Positions 49,843 through 58,898 of a stretch of 64,000 bases of DNA are shown here, piece by piece. The position numbers were made by a program, and so were the translations under genes. The notes beneath the pieces were generated by a model that searched no databases, was not told where the DNA came from, and was given only the letters and a program-made list of their open reading frames with translations. Position 1 is the first letter of the stretch. Each line of letters begins with the position of its first letter. The DNA is from Cellulomonas chitinilytica (lineage in GTDB: Bacteria > Actinomycetota > Actinomycetes > Actinomycetales > Cellulomonadaceae): the NCBI RefSeq assembly GCF_016862675.1, contig NZ_BONK01000005.1, positions 239,227 to 303,226 on the forward strand. Direction: 5' to 3'.

Positions 49843-50889
49843 TCATGATCCGAGGCCGGCGCGCAGTCCGAGCCGGTGGGCGTTGCCGCGCTTGATCGCA
49901 TTGATCTCGTACGCCGTCAGACCCGAGGCCTCGAGATCGCCGATCGGGTCGTCTGAGCCCATGTCGAACGGGTGGTCGCTCCCGAGGCACACCTGCTCGG
50001 CACCGACGGTATCGACGAGCGTGCGAAGGGCGCGCTCGTCATGGACGACCGAGTCGAACCAGAGCTGGCGAAGGTAAGCGCTCGGAGGCTTCGCGCAGGT
50101 CTTGGCCTCGCTACGGACGTGCCACGCCCGGTCACTGCGGCCGAGGTAGGTCGGGAGGTAACCACCGCCATGAGCCGCGAGGACCTGAAGCGATGGATGC
50201 CGGTCGAGCACGCCGGCGAAGATGAGGTGCGAGAGGGCGACGGCGGTCTCCACAGGCTGTCCGACCGAGTTCGACAGGTACCAGCGGTCGAGGCGTTCGT
50301 CGAGAGTGCAGCCGAACGGGTGGACGAACACGACCACGCCGAGCGCAGCGGCCTCGGACCAGAACTCCTCGAGACGTGGGTCCGAGAGCTCGATCGTCCC
50401 GCCCCGGGGGTCGGGTGCGTGCGACGAGATCTCAACCCCCCTCAAACCCTTGTCGACGGCGTCGTGCAATGCGGCGGCCGCCAGGTTCGGGTGCTGCAGC
50501 GGCACGAGGCCCAGGCCGGTCAGACGCGCGGGTGCGGCGCCGACCGCGTAGGCGACGCCGTCGTTGACGTACCGCGCGAGGTCGAGCGCCAAGGACTCGT
50601 CGGCCCAGTAGTGGTACTGCGACGGTGAGGGCGACAGAACCTGGACGTCGACGCCCTGCTGGTCCATGAGTTCGAGCCGATGGTCGGTGCGTACGAGAAG
50701 CGAGCCACGCTCCTGAACCATCACCGCGGACACGGCCGTCGACTCGGCACCGTTTCGGCGGAGGTCCAGGTCACGCTGCGCGCTCAGACCGGGCTGGTCG
50801 GCAACGGCGCGCTCCACGTCGGGGACGAGAACGTGCGCGTGGACGTCGACACTCGGGAGCTGCGCGTACACCGTCGTGTCCGTGCTCAT
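49843..50889 (-). CDS. Amidohydrolase-family decarboxylase (ACMSD-like)
   Basis: The product is 348 residues. The metal-binding opening is SVDVHAHVLVPD; later ligands lie in VVFVHPFGC, LAAHGGGYLPTYLG and LGSDHPFDMGS, the pattern of the amidohydrolase-2 group (aminocarboxymuconate-semialdehyde and resorcylate decarboxylases). It would remove CO2 from an aromatic acid or ring-cleavage product. Its start overlaps the FAD-monooxygenase stop by 4 bases, so decarboxylation and hydroxylation are coupled steps of one pathway. Confidence 0.85.
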   Translation of the reverse strand: MSTDTTVYAQLPSVDVHAHVLVPDVERAVADQPGLSAQRDLDLRRNGAESTAVSAVMVQERGSLLVRTDHRLELMDQQGVDVQVLSPSPSQYHYWADESLALDLARYVNDGVAYAVGAAPARLTGLGLVPLQHPNLAAAALHDAVDKGLRGVEISSHAPDPRGGTIELSDPRLEEFWSEAAALGVVVFVHPFGCTLDERLDRWYLSNSVGQPVETAVALSHLIFAGVLDRHPSLQVLAAHGGGYLPTYLGRSDRAWHVRSEAKTCAKPPSAYLRQLWFDSVVHDERALRTLVDTVGAEQVCLGSDHPFDMGSDDPIGDLEASGLTAYEINAIKRGNAHRLGLRAGLGS

Positions 50890-52016
50890 GCAGGCTCCGT
50901 CACGAGTGCAGCGATGCGGCCCATCAGGCCCGGCACGTCGCCACGCTCGCCGTCGAGGAGCCACTGGCCGAGTTGCACGGATGCCTCGACCACCGTGCGA
51001 GCGCGCTCGAAGCGCCGCTCGGAGAACTGCTTCCAGAGTGCGTCGTCGACGGCGTCGCGACTGAGCAGGAGCTCCGTCAGGACCGCGGCGTCCTCGAGTG
51101 CCTGGGCGGCGCCCTGGGCGAGGGTGGGCGGGCACGCGTGCGCCGCGTCGCCGATGAGCACGACGCGGCCCCGGTTCCACGGCTCGTCGAGCACGTGCGC
51201 CTCGAACCACGTGTAGCTCACGCGAGAGGCGTCGGTCAGCGTCTCGCGGATCTCGTTCCACGGGCCGCCGTAGCCCTCGGAGAGCCGGCGCATCTCGCCC
51301 AGCTGCTCCTCGGGCGACATCGCACTGCGATCCTGCGCGGGCTCGACGATGTACGCGTACATGGAGTTCGGACCGGTCGGGCAGTAGCCCGCGATGTACT
51401 GCGGGCCGCCGTAGTAGAGGTCGGTCCTGGTGATGCTCTCCGGGCGGGTGGTGAACGCCCGCCAGATGCCCATGCCGGTCGACCGGGTCTCGAGCGGGAC
51501 GCCGAGCATCCGCCGGGTCCACGAACGGATGCCATCCGCGCCGACGACAAGGTCGTAGCGGCCGCCAGATCCGTCGGACAGCTCGACGTCCACCCCCGAC
51601 TCGTCCTGCACGATGCCCGTGCACGTGGTCGCGAGCTTGATCTTCACGCCAGCGAGCGTGGCGCGCTCATGGAGGATTCGCGCCAGGTCCTGCCGGGGCA
51701 TGCCGACGGTGGCCGGCAGGTCCGGCCCACCGGTACGGGCATCGGGAAGCACGGCGATGAGGGTGCCGGCGGGGTCGGGCGCGCGCAGGCCGAGGGTGTC
51801 GAACCCGTAGCCGGCTTCTTCGACCCGGTCCCAGACGCCGAGGTCGCGCAGCACTCGCAGGGCGTTGCCCTGCAGTGTGATTCCCGAGCCGAGGCTCACG
51901 ATGTCGGGCTTGATCTCGACCAGGTCGACCTCGACCCCGGCCTCCGCGAGGAAGATTGCGGTCGCGGCACCTGCCGCGCCACCGCCGATGACAAGGACCT
52001 TGCTTACTGCTGGCAT
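50886..52016 (-). CDS. FAD-dependent aromatic-ring monooxygenase (second)
   Basis: The product is 376 residues. KVLVIGGGAAGAATAIFLAE is the FAD Rossmann motif; YDLVVGADGIRSWTRR and VLIGDAAHACPPTLAQGAAQ are the DG and GD motifs of class A flavin hydroxylases. It is clearly different from the 3-hydroxybenzoate 6-hydroxylase at 41616 and belongs to a branch without an assigned substrate as far as I can tell. Neighbours are the amidohydrolase (4-base overlap) and a cyclase gene 25 bases upstream. Confidence 0.85.
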   Translation of the reverse strand: MPAVSKVLVIGGGAAGAATAIFLAEAGVEVDLVEIKPDIVSLGSGITLQGNALRVLRDLGVWDRVEEAGYGFDTLGLRAPDPAGTLIAVLPDARTGGPDLPATVGMPRQDLARILHERATLAGVKIKLATTCTGIVQDESGVDVELSDGSGGRYDLVVGADGIRSWTRRMLGVPLETRSTGMGIWRAFTTRPESITRTDLYYGGPQYIAGYCPTGPNSMYAYIVEPAQDRSAMSPEEQLGEMRRLSEGYGGPWNEIRETLTDASRVSYTWFEAHVLDEPWNRGRVVLIGDAAHACPPTLAQGAAQALEDAAVLTELLLSRDAVDDALWKQFSERRFERARTVVEASVQLGQWLLDGERGDVPGLMGRIAALVTEPA

Positions 52017-52041
52017 GTCCGCTCCTTCGAGAACGATGCGC

Positions 52042-53058
52042 TTACTTGACCGCGAGGGGGTTCACGGGAGCGCCGACGGCGCCGGTGAAGGGGATGGGCG
52101 CTGCGGTGAGCCAGAACTCGAAGATGCCGTCCTCGGCGCAGTCCGCCGCGAGGTCGTCGAGGTTCCACATCTCCCCGACGTACAACCCCATGTTCGGGAT
52201 GACGACCTGGTGCAGAGGCTGGAACGAGTCGTCGAACTCGTTCGGCCTGACCTCGAAGCCCCACGTGTCGGTGGCGATCGCCGCGATGTCGGTTCGACGA
52301 AGCCAGCCCGCCGTCGTGATCGACAGGCCTGGTGCGGGTCCGCCGGCGTACTGCCCCCAGCCTTCGCGTCGCGCACGCGCCAGTCGGCCCGTGCGTACCA
52401 GCACGATGTCTCCCGGGCCGACCTGAGATGTCGATCCCTGGGCCTCGATGCACTCACGCAGGTGCGCCGTCGTGATCGCGAACCCGTCCTCGAGCTCGCC
52501 GCCGGTGCCATGCGTGTCCTCGCCCAGGAATCGCCCTAGGTCGAGGAGAACTCCGCGGCCGGCGATGTGGGCCGCGGCGGTCTCGATGCCCGTGACCTGG
52601 TCCCCGGCGCTGGTGACCACGTCACCCGCGCGCCGACCGTTGTAGGCCATGCCGTGGTCGAAGATGTGGCCGAGCCCGTCCCACTGCGTCGAGCACTGCA
52701 GGGGCATGGCGACGACGTCGTCAGCGCCGCCGAGGCCGTGCGGGAAGCCTTGGCCACGCTCGGCGTCCGTTCCGGTGTCAAGCATGGTGTGAACCGGGTT
52801 GGTGCGCCGGCGCCACCCGTTCTGCGGCCCGTTCATGTCGAACGGGAGCGACAGCGAGAACGCGCGACCGCGGCGGACCAGCCAGGCAGCCCGGGCGCGC
52901 AGGTCGTCGTCGATGTGGTTGAGGGTGCCGAGAACGTCGGACTCGCCCCAGCGGCCGGTGTTCGAGCATGCCTGCGCCAGAGCGGCGATCACGGATTCGG
53001 GGTCCGCTCTGTCGAGTGCCAACGGGTCGAGATCGATGATGTCGTCGAGCGCCGTCAT
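52042..53058 (-). CDS. Cyclase-family protein (kynurenine formamidase-like)
   Basis: The product is 338 residues. The metal motif appears as STQWDGLGHIFDHGMAYNG (about 122-140), the long-form variant of the HxGTHxDxxxH signature of the cyclase/kynurenine-formamidase-like hydrolases; VLLDLGRFLG and GDIVLVRTGRL follow. Members open lactones, lactams or formyl amides. In this operon (FAH, cyclase, FAD-monooxygenase, amidohydrolase) it may hydrolyse an enol-lactone or amide in an aromatic or heterocyclic pathway. Confidence 0.82.
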   Translation of the reverse strand: MTALDDIIDLDPLALDRADPESVIAALAQACSNTGRWGESDVLGTLNHIDDDLRARAAWLVRRGRAFSLSLPFDMNGPQNGWRRRTNPVHTMLDTGTDAERGQGFPHGLGGADDVVAMPLQCSTQWDGLGHIFDHGMAYNGRRAGDVVTSAGDQVTGIETAAAHIAGRGVLLDLGRFLGEDTHGTGGELEDGFAITTAHLRECIEAQGSTSQVGPGDIVLVRTGRLARARREGWGQYAGGPAPGLSITTAGWLRRTDIAAIATDTWGFEVRPNEFDDSFQPLHQVVIPNMGLYVGEMWNLDDLAADCAEDGIFEFWLTAAPIPFTGAVGAPVNPLAVK

Positions 53059-54074
53059 GCCCAGGCCTCCTGCGTGGGGCTGACGAACGTGGTCCGCTGT
53101 GCGCCGAGGCCGGAGATGCCCGCCTCGATCACGTCGCCCGCCCTCAGGAACCGACCCCAGTGCATCCCGTTCCCGGCGGGCGAACCGGTCAGGACGAGGT
53201 CGCCGGGGGCGAGCGCGACGTACTGGGACGCGTGCGAGACCAGGCTAGCGACGTCGAAGAGCATGTCCTTCGCGAGCTCGTCCTGCATGACGTCACCGTT
53301 GAGCCGGAGGGTGAGCTGCAGGTCGGCGAGGTCCAGGATCTGCGACGCCGGGACGAGGTACGGCCCGAGCGGGAGGAAGCCGGGTGCGTTCTTCGCCCGC
53401 AGCCAGTCGCTGCCGATCTCCGGCATGTCCCGCCGGAACACCAGGTCGCGGGTCGTGAGGTCGTTGGCGATCGTGTAGCAGGCCACGTGGTCGAGTGCCT
53501 CGTCCCGCCCGACTCGGTAGGCAGGGCGGCCGATGACGGCGACGAGCTCGAGCTCCCAGTCATGCTGGTCGCTGTAGCCAGGGAGCGCGACGTCGTCGTA
53601 TGCACCCGTGATGGCAGACGAGAGGCCGGAGAACAGGTACGGGATCCCGGTGCGCGCGCGCTCGTCCATCATGACCGCGGCTTCGGCGCGGACCTGCTCA
53701 ACGGTGCGACCGCCAGAGAGCTCCGTGTGCTTGACCGCGAGGTCGAGGACGTGGGTCCGGTAGTTCGCGCCCGCCTGCACGATCTGCCCGGGCGTCACCG
53801 GAGGCAGAACGGTGAGCGCGTCGAGAGGCAACCACGAGCCCGGCTGCGTCTCGGTGATCTCGTCGAGGACGGCGACGACGTCGTCCCACTGCCGCAAGAG
53901 CTCAAGCGTCGTACGCACGGGCGCCAGGCGGTCCGGGATGCTCGCGAGGTCGAGGACGTCCGAACCCACGAGCAGTCCGGCGAATGGGCCCTCGCCGGCA
54001 TCGAACATGCCGAGTCCAAAGCGGGTGGTAGGGGGCAGTGGGGATGCACTGGTCACTCGTCGTCCGTCCTTCAT
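53055..54074 (-). CDS. FAH-family hydrolase (third), possible fumarylpyruvate hydrolase
   Basis: The product is 339 residues, first gene of the minus-strand operon and divergent from gentisate dioxygenase. IVQAGANYRTHVLDLAVKHT, the metal site DWELELVAVIGRPAYRVG, NDLTTRDLVFRRDMPEIGSD and VLTGSPAGNGMHWGRFL are the FAH hallmarks. The position back to back with the dioxygenase makes fumarylpyruvate hydrolase the best guess, with the FAH at 42861 as the alternative. Confidence 0.82.
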   Translation of the reverse strand: MKDGRRVTSASPLPPTTRFGLGMFDAGEGPFAGLLVGSDVLDLASIPDRLAPVRTTLELLRQWDDVVAVLDEITETQPGSWLPLDALTVLPPVTPGQIVQAGANYRTHVLDLAVKHTELSGGRTVEQVRAEAAVMMDERARTGIPYLFSGLSSAITGAYDDVALPGYSDQHDWELELVAVIGRPAYRVGRDEALDHVACYTIANDLTTRDLVFRRDMPEIGSDWLRAKNAPGFLPLGPYLVPASQILDLADLQLTLRLNGDVMQDELAKDMLFDVASLVSHASQYVALAPGDLVLTGSPAGNGMHWGRFLRAGDVIEAGISGLGAQRTTFVSPTQEAWA

Positions 54075-54155
54075 TGCACGGGTGCCGCAGAGTCGGCAGG
54101 GCTACAGCATCAGTCGAGGCTGCGACGACGTGAACCCGCTGATCAGTGATCCTCC

Positions 54156-54174
54156 CCATCATGAGTTCTGATGG
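54156..54174. promoter_or_regulatory. Inverted repeat in the divergent gentisate/FAH promoter region
   Basis: CCATCA (54156-54161) and TGATGG (54169-54174) form a 6-bp inverted repeat with a 7-base spacer, midway between the divergent FAH and gentisate dioxygenase genes. The spacing suits a LysR- or GntR-type dimer. A weak -35/-10 (TTGTCG 54194, GATACC 54216) follows for the dioxygenase gene. Confidence 0.35.
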
Positions 54175-54251
54175 TCGGCACGCCCCGAACTCCTTGTCGG
54201 TCCGCGAGTGGCTGGGATACCAACGACTCACATCCGACGAGAGGCCCTGCG

Positions 54252-55328
54252 ATGAAGCAGATGGACGGCACTGCCGACACCCCTGAGCTGGTGCAGCTGT
54301 ACGACGACTTCGCGGCGATCAGCACCAGCCCCCTGTGGACCCAGCGCGACGACCTCATGCCGATGGCGCCCTCGCCCAAGGCCGTCCCGCACGTCTGGCG
54401 ATGGAAGCAGCTCTTCGACATCGCGGAGCGGAGCGGCGAGCTCGTTCCGGTGGGCCGCGGGGGAGAGCGCCGCGCGATCGGCCTGGCAAACCCGGGTCTG
54501 CCGGGCACCGCGTACGCCACCCCGACGCTGTGGTGCGCGATCCAGTACCTCGGCGGCCACGAGACTGCGCCTGAGCACCGCCACGCGCAGAACGCCTTCC
54601 GATTCGTGATCGAAGGTGAGGGCGTCTGGACGGTCGTGAACGGCGACCCGGTCGCCATGCGTCGCGGAGACCTGCTGCTCACTCCCGGGTGGCACTTCCA
54701 CGGGCACCACAACGACACCGACCAGCCGATGGCATGGATCGACGGCCTGGACGTGCCGCTGTCGCACTACACCGACGTCGGGTTCTTCGAGTTCGGCTCG
54801 GAGCGGGTCACCGACGAGGCCTCGCCGCCGGTCTCGCGGAACGAGCGTCTCTGGGCGCACCCAGGCCTTCGACCGCTGAGCGAGCTGGAGCAGCGCGTGA
54901 GCTCCCCGCTCATGGCATACCGCTGGGAGCACACGGACCGCGCGCTCGCCGAGCAGCTCGCCCTGGAGGACGAAGGCCAGCCGGCGACTGTCGAACAGGG
55001 CCACGCCGCGATCCGCTATGTGAACCCGACGACCGGCGGCGATGTCATGCCGACCCTGCGGGCTGAGTTTCACCGGCTCCGCGCCGGTGCATCCACACCG
55101 GTCCGCCACGAGGTCGGCTCCTCTGTCTGGCAGGTGTTCGAGGGCACAGGCGTCGTGCTGTTGGCCGGCGAGGAGAACCAGCTGGAGAAGGGCGACCTGT
55201 TCGTCGTGCCGAGCTGGACACCGTGGTCCCTGGTCGCCGACAGCCAGCTGGACCTCTTCCGGTTCAACGACGGGCCGGTGATCGACAAGCTCGGCTTTAC
55301 CCGCACCTACCTGCCCGGGCAGGCCTGA
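54252..55328 (+). CDS. Gentisate 1,2-dioxygenase
   Basis: The product is 358 residues. ATG 54252 follows CGAGAGG; the frame upstream is not conserved-looking. It has two cupin domains. The iron-binding first cupin is visible in APEHRHAQNAFRFVIEGEG (about 105-125) and LTPGWHFHGHHND (about 140-153). It converts gentisate to maleylpyruvate. Followed by maleylpyruvate isomerase after 2 bases, which confirms the gentisate route over the related salicylate and hydroxynaphthoate dioxygenases. Confidence 0.9.
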   Translation: MKQMDGTADTPELVQLYDDFAAISTSPLWTQRDDLMPMAPSPKAVPHVWRWKQLFDIAERSGELVPVGRGGERRAIGLANPGLPGTAYATPTLWCAIQYLGGHETAPEHRHAQNAFRFVIEGEGVWTVVNGDPVAMRRGDLLLTPGWHFHGHHNDTDQPMAWIDGLDVPLSHYTDVGFFEFGSERVTDEASPPVSRNERLWAHPGLRPLSELEQRVSSPLMAYRWEHTDRALAEQLALEDEGQPATVEQGHAAIRYVNPTTGGDVMPTLRAEFHRLRAGASTPVRHEVGSSVWQVFEGTGVVLLAGEENQLEKGDLFVVPSWTPWSLVADSQLDLFRFNDGPVIDKLGFTRTYLPGQA

Positions 55329-55330
55329 TC

Positions 55331-55861
55331 GTGGCGGCGCGCACTGATCGGACCACGGACGCGACGATCAAGTCGCACCTGCTGCTCGCCCGTCGGGCTC
55401 AGGCGTACTTCGCGCGACAGCTCCGCACGCTTCCGGACGACGAGCTCCGGACGGCGAGCGCAGTCGACGGCTGGTCCCGCGGCCGACTCGTCGCCCACGT
55501 CGCCCTGCACGCCCGGTCGCTGACCAGGCTGACGGAGTGGGCGGCGACCGGGATCTACGTGCCGCTCTGGACGACATCGGTCGAGCGCGACGAGCTCGAG
55601 GCATACACAGCGACCTTGCCGGCGCAGGCGCTGCGCAACCTCGCGGACCACAGCGCCATCCACCTCGACGTCGAGTGGCGGGACCTCCCGCCGGCCGCCT
55701 GGGAGCTTCGTCTTCGCGAGGGCGACGGGTCTGTGCGCACGGCCAGCGAGAGCGTCCCCGAGCGGGCGCGGCTGCTGTGGCGAGCAGCGCTGGGACTGGC
55801 TAACGGAGGTCGGCGCTCGGACGTCCCTGACGCGCTTCGCGAGGCCGTCTTCTCAAGCTGA
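55331..55861 (+). CDS. Maleylpyruvate isomerase, mycothiol-dependent type (short)
   Basis: The product is 176 residues from GTG 55331. It has the DinB-like four-helix MDMPI_N domain: GWSRGRLVAHVALHARSL, with His residues for the metal, and NLADHSAIHLDVEW. It isomerises maleylpyruvate to fumarylpyruvate using mycothiol. Known enzymes have about 240 residues with a C-terminal domain; that part is missing here. The N-terminal domain holds the catalytic site, so activity is plausible. Confidence 0.82.
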   Translation: MAARTDRTTDATIKSHLLLARRAQAYFARQLRTLPDDELRTASAVDGWSRGRLVAHVALHARSLTRLTEWAATGIYVPLWTTSVERDELEAYTATLPAQALRNLADHSAIHLDVEWRDLPPAAWELRLREGDGSVRTASESVPERARLLWRAALGLANGGRRSDVPDALREAVFSS

Positions 55862-55881
55862 GGAGAGGGCCAGCTAGTCGG

Positions 55882-57060
55882 TCAGCGCGCCGAGCCGGTC
55901 AGCTCGACGAGCTGGTGGTTCAGCTCGCCGAACGAGCGGCCGACGATCGCACCGGACTCCTGGACCTTGCCCAGCAGCACGGCAGCCTCCCGCGTGGCCG
56001 TCGCGACATCGGTGATCGTCTCGGCGATTTCGTCCGACGCCGCGGCAGCCTCGGCGACCCCGTCGGCGATCGCACGAGTCGTCGCGCTCTGCTCTTCGAC
56101 CGCGGCCGCGATCGTCGCCTGGTACTCGCTGATCTGCGCGATCACGCCGGTCACCCGCGTGATCGCCGATTCCGTGGTCGCCACGTCCGCCAAGATGGCC
56201 TCGACCTGCCGACCGATGCCATCGGTTGCCTCCGCCGTGCTTCGGGCGAGCTCCTTCACCTCGCCCGCGACGACGGCGAAGCCCTTCCCGGACTCGCCAG
56301 CGCGCGCAGCCTCGATCGTGGCGTTGAGCGCCAGCAGGTTCGTCTGCTCCGCGATCGACGTGATCAGCTTGACCACCTTGCTGATCTCCTCCGACGAGGC
56401 TGCGAGCCGGGCCACGTTGGTGATGCCGACCTGGGCCACATCCGTCGCGGTCTGCGCCACACGCGATGCCTTGCTCGCGCTCTCGGCGATCTCGGTGATG
56501 GCCGAGCTCATCTGGACGGTCGCAGACGAGACCGATTGCACCGTTGACGACACTCGGCCGGCCGCTGCGGCGACCTCCTCCGCGCGCCCGCTGACGCCGT
56601 CGGATCGGATCGCCACGCTCATGCCGGCCTTCGCCAGGCCATCGAGTCCAGCCCCCAGCGCGACGGCGGCCTCGGACAACGCCGTGGCGCGAGCGCCCGC
56701 GTCATCTGCAACGAGAGCTGCCGCGGCGACACATGCCTGCGCGGAGCGGAAGCGCACCTGCGGTCTCGACGACGCCGGACGGCGGCTCGCGATGGCACCG
56801 CTCACAGCGGCGAAGTCACGCTCAAGCCGCCGGGCTGCCAGTGCAAGGGAGACGCCGGAGGCGAGCAAGCCGAGCGCGAGTACAGACAGGGCAACCGCGC
56901 CGTGATCGCGCACGCCGGGCGTCAGCACGACGGTGGTGGCGGCCGCGACTGACCAGGCCAGGCATGCGAGAAGCGTCGGCGTGAGCCGCGCTCCGTCGGA
57001 GGAGCGACGGAGCGCGCCCTTCTTCAGCGTGCGTGCCGCGGTGGTCTTCGCTGTGTTCAT
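55882..57060 (-). CDS. Methyl-accepting chemotaxis protein without a sensor domain
   Basis: The product is 392 residues. Two hydrophobic segments (about 28-45 and 50-75) give a hairpin in the membrane, followed by the MCP signalling coiled coil with the hairpin tip [20 protein letters not shown], then [13 protein letters not shown]. There is no periplasmic ligand domain and no obvious HAMP. No che or flagellar genes are in the window. It converges on the gentisate operon; a link to aromatic taxis or Tad motility is speculation. Confidence 0.88.
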   Translation of the reverse strand: MNTAKTTAARTLKKGALRRSSDGARLTPTLLACLAWSVAAATTVVLTPGVRDHGAVALSVLALGLLASGVSLALAARRLERDFAAVSGAIASRRPASSRPQVRFRSAQACVAAAALVADDAGARATALSEAAVALGAGLDGLAKAGMSVAIRSDGVSGRAEEVAAAAGRVSSTVQSVSSATVQMSSAITEIAESASKASRVAQTATDVAQVGITNVARLAASSEEISKVVKLITSIAEQTNLLALNATIEAARAGESGKGFAVVAGEVKELARSTAEATDGIGRQVEAILADVATTESAITRVTGVIAQISEYQATIAAAVEEQSATTRAIADGVAEAAAASDEIAETITDVATATREAAVLLGKVQESGAIVGRSFGELNHQLVELTGSAR

Positions 57061-57252
57061 GCCGATCCTCGCTCTGAAGCATCCGCGTGTGCCCAGGGGC
57101 TGCTGGCGCCCGGGGCCTACGCATTCCTGCCCGCATGGATCGGTGCGAGACGGCCCAGAGTGAGCGCGCGCGTAGGACGGCTCAACTCAAAGTGGTGATG
57201 CCCGGCATCGGCCGCGTGAATACCGGGAGGTCGCGTCGCACTCGTGCCGTGG

Positions 57253-58035
57253 TCAGCCGACGCCGGGCAGCACCGCCGACCAGCCGCCGTCGACCACGAG
57301 GTTCGCGCCGGTGACGTACGAGGACTCGTCCGAGGCCAGGAACAGGGCGCACCGGGCGACTTCCTCTGGCGCGCCAATGCGTCCGAGCGGGATGGCGGCG
57401 GCGATCCCGCGCATCGGGTGATCGGGCGCTAGCAGGGTCCCCTCGGAGGCCGGCGTGCGGATCATGCCTGGGCTGATGCAGTTCGCGCGGATCCCGTGCG
57501 GTGCTCCCTCCGCTGCGAGCTGCCTCGTCATCGCGACCACGCCTCCTTTGGTGGCGGTGTGGGCCAGGCGGTTGTTCGTTCGTGACCCGGTGATGCCGGC
57601 GGTCGACCCCACCAGCAGCACCGACCCGCCTCCACGTGCGACGAGATGAGGCCAGGCGTGCTTGGTCACCAGGAAGACGATGTCGAGCTCGTGCCGGATG
57701 ACGAATGACCAGTCCTCGAACGTCGTCTCGGCGATCGGTGCGAAGCGGGTGGCGCCGGCGTTGTTGTAAACGACGTCGATGCCGCCGTGTCTCGAGGCGG
57801 CCGCGTCGATCCATGCGCGGACGCCGCTCTCGTCGGCCAGATCGAGCGGATGCGTGCTGTCCATCTGGCCGCCCGCGTTGCGCACCATCTCGACGGTCTC
57901 TGCCGCCTCCGCCGACCTGGTGTCGCAGCCGACCACGATCGCGCCGTGCTCGGCGAAGAGCTGCGCCGCTGCCCGGCCCTGGCCACCGGCCGTGCCGGTA
58001 ATCAGTACGACCTTTCCTTCGAGCCGACCGTTCAC
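57253..58035 (-). CDS. SDR-family oxidoreductase with His at the catalytic Tyr position
   Basis: The product is 260 residues, GTG 58035 overlapping the next SDR stop. The NAD-binding site is VVLITGTAGGQGRAAA; Ser is in VGSTAGITGS; then RLAHTATKGGVVAM where most SDRs have YxxxK, so the Tyr is a His. NCISPGMIRTP and the C-terminal SYVTGANLVVDGGW are normal. Some SDR subgroups do have this change, but activity should not be assumed. Confidence 0.85.
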   Translation of the reverse strand: MNGRLEGKVVLITGTAGGQGRAAAQLFAEHGAIVVGCDTRSAEAAETVEMVRNAGGQMDSTHPLDLADESGVRAWIDAAASRHGGIDVVYNNAGATRFAPIAETTFEDWSFVIRHELDIVFLVTKHAWPHLVARGGGSVLLVGSTAGITGSRTNNRLAHTATKGGVVAMTRQLAAEGAPHGIRANCISPGMIRTPASEGTLLAPDHPMRGIAAAIPLGRIGAPEEVARCALFLASDESSYVTGANLVVDGGWSAVLPGVG

Positions 58036-58823
58036 GCCGACATCCGGGTCGCGTCGCTGATCGACTTCACGCCGCCGTGAGCGGTCAGACCGCCGTCGAC
58101 AGGGATCTCCGCGCCGGTGATGAACGAGGACTCGTCGCTGAGCAGGAACACCACGACGGTTGCGATCTCGTCAGAGGTGCCGGTGCGACCGAGCGGTGTC
58201 TCGGCGATGTTGGCGTCGCGGAACGCGGGGGAGGCGGACGCGGTCATCGCTGTCTCGATGTAGCCCGGATGGATCGTGTTGACGCGGATCCCTGACGGCC
58301 CGAGCTCCAGGCACGCGGCCTTCGCGAGGCCACGGAGGGCCCACTTGCTCGCTGTGTACGCGATTGGGAAGTGGCCGGTCAGCGCCGCGGCGGATCCGAT
58401 GACGACGACGGAGCCGCCTGGCGGCATGAGCGGGGCCACGGTCTGGATTCCCAGGAGTGTGCCGGTGACGTTGACCTCGCACACCCGCGCCAGATCGGAA
58501 GGGTCGAGGTCGGCAAGACGAGCCCGCCACGTGACTCCGGCGTTCGCCACGAGTCCGTCGACGCCGCCTTGCTCACGGCGAATGTCGTCGGCGAGGCTGC
58601 GCCAGCCCGCCGCGTCGGCGACGTCAAGCCGTCGGTATGACGCTCCCGCCAATGGCTCGGCAGGCTCCGGTGCGACGTCGGTTGCGATCACGATCGCTCC
58701 TTGCGCGTGCAGTGCGCGCGCCGCGGCGGCGCCCTGGCCTTGTGCGGCACCAGTCACGACGACGCGCTTCCCGGAGAGTCGTCCGCCCGTGACGACCTGC
58801 GTCGGCGGTGTCGCTGCGATCAT
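58032..58823 (-). CDS. SDR-family oxidoreductase (classical)
   Basis: The product is about 263 residues if it starts at ATG 58823; upstream codons to 58931 run into the terminator hairpin and are unlikely. VVVTGAAQGQGAAAARAL is the nucleotide loop, VVIGSAAALTGHFPIAYTAS then K gives the Ser-Tyr-Lys triad, and SFITGAEIPVDGGLTAHGG closes the fold. It pairs with the other SDR by a 4-base overlap; substrates are not evident. Confidence 0.85.
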   Translation of the reverse strand: MIAATPPTQVVTGGRLSGKRVVVTGAAQGQGAAAARALHAQGAIVIATDVAPEPAEPLAGASYRRLDVADAAGWRSLADDIRREQGGVDGLVANAGVTWRARLADLDPSDLARVCEVNVTGTLLGIQTVAPLMPPGGSVVVIGSAAALTGHFPIAYTASKWALRGLAKAACLELGPSGIRVNTIHPGYIETAMTASASPAFRDANIAETPLGRTGTSDEIATVVVFLLSDESSFITGAEIPVDGGLTAHGGVKSISDATRMSA

Positions 58824-58898
58824 CCGCCTGAGGATCCACGAATGCCCCGGGACAGGGAAGAGCGAGTCCGTGATGATCGGGATCACCACGACTAATCC

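Noticed and set aside
49694..49990. N-terminal extension of the LysR gene
   Set aside because: It is not similar to LysR N-termini, which begin a few residues before the HTH; GTG 49693 has a good ribosome-binding site.
45381..57210. Palindrome GATGCC-N-GGCATC upstream of the extradiol gene (45381) and of the chemoreceptor gene (about 57197)
   Set aside because: Both lie about 130 bases before a start, but by base composition one such matching pair is expected by chance in a window of this size.
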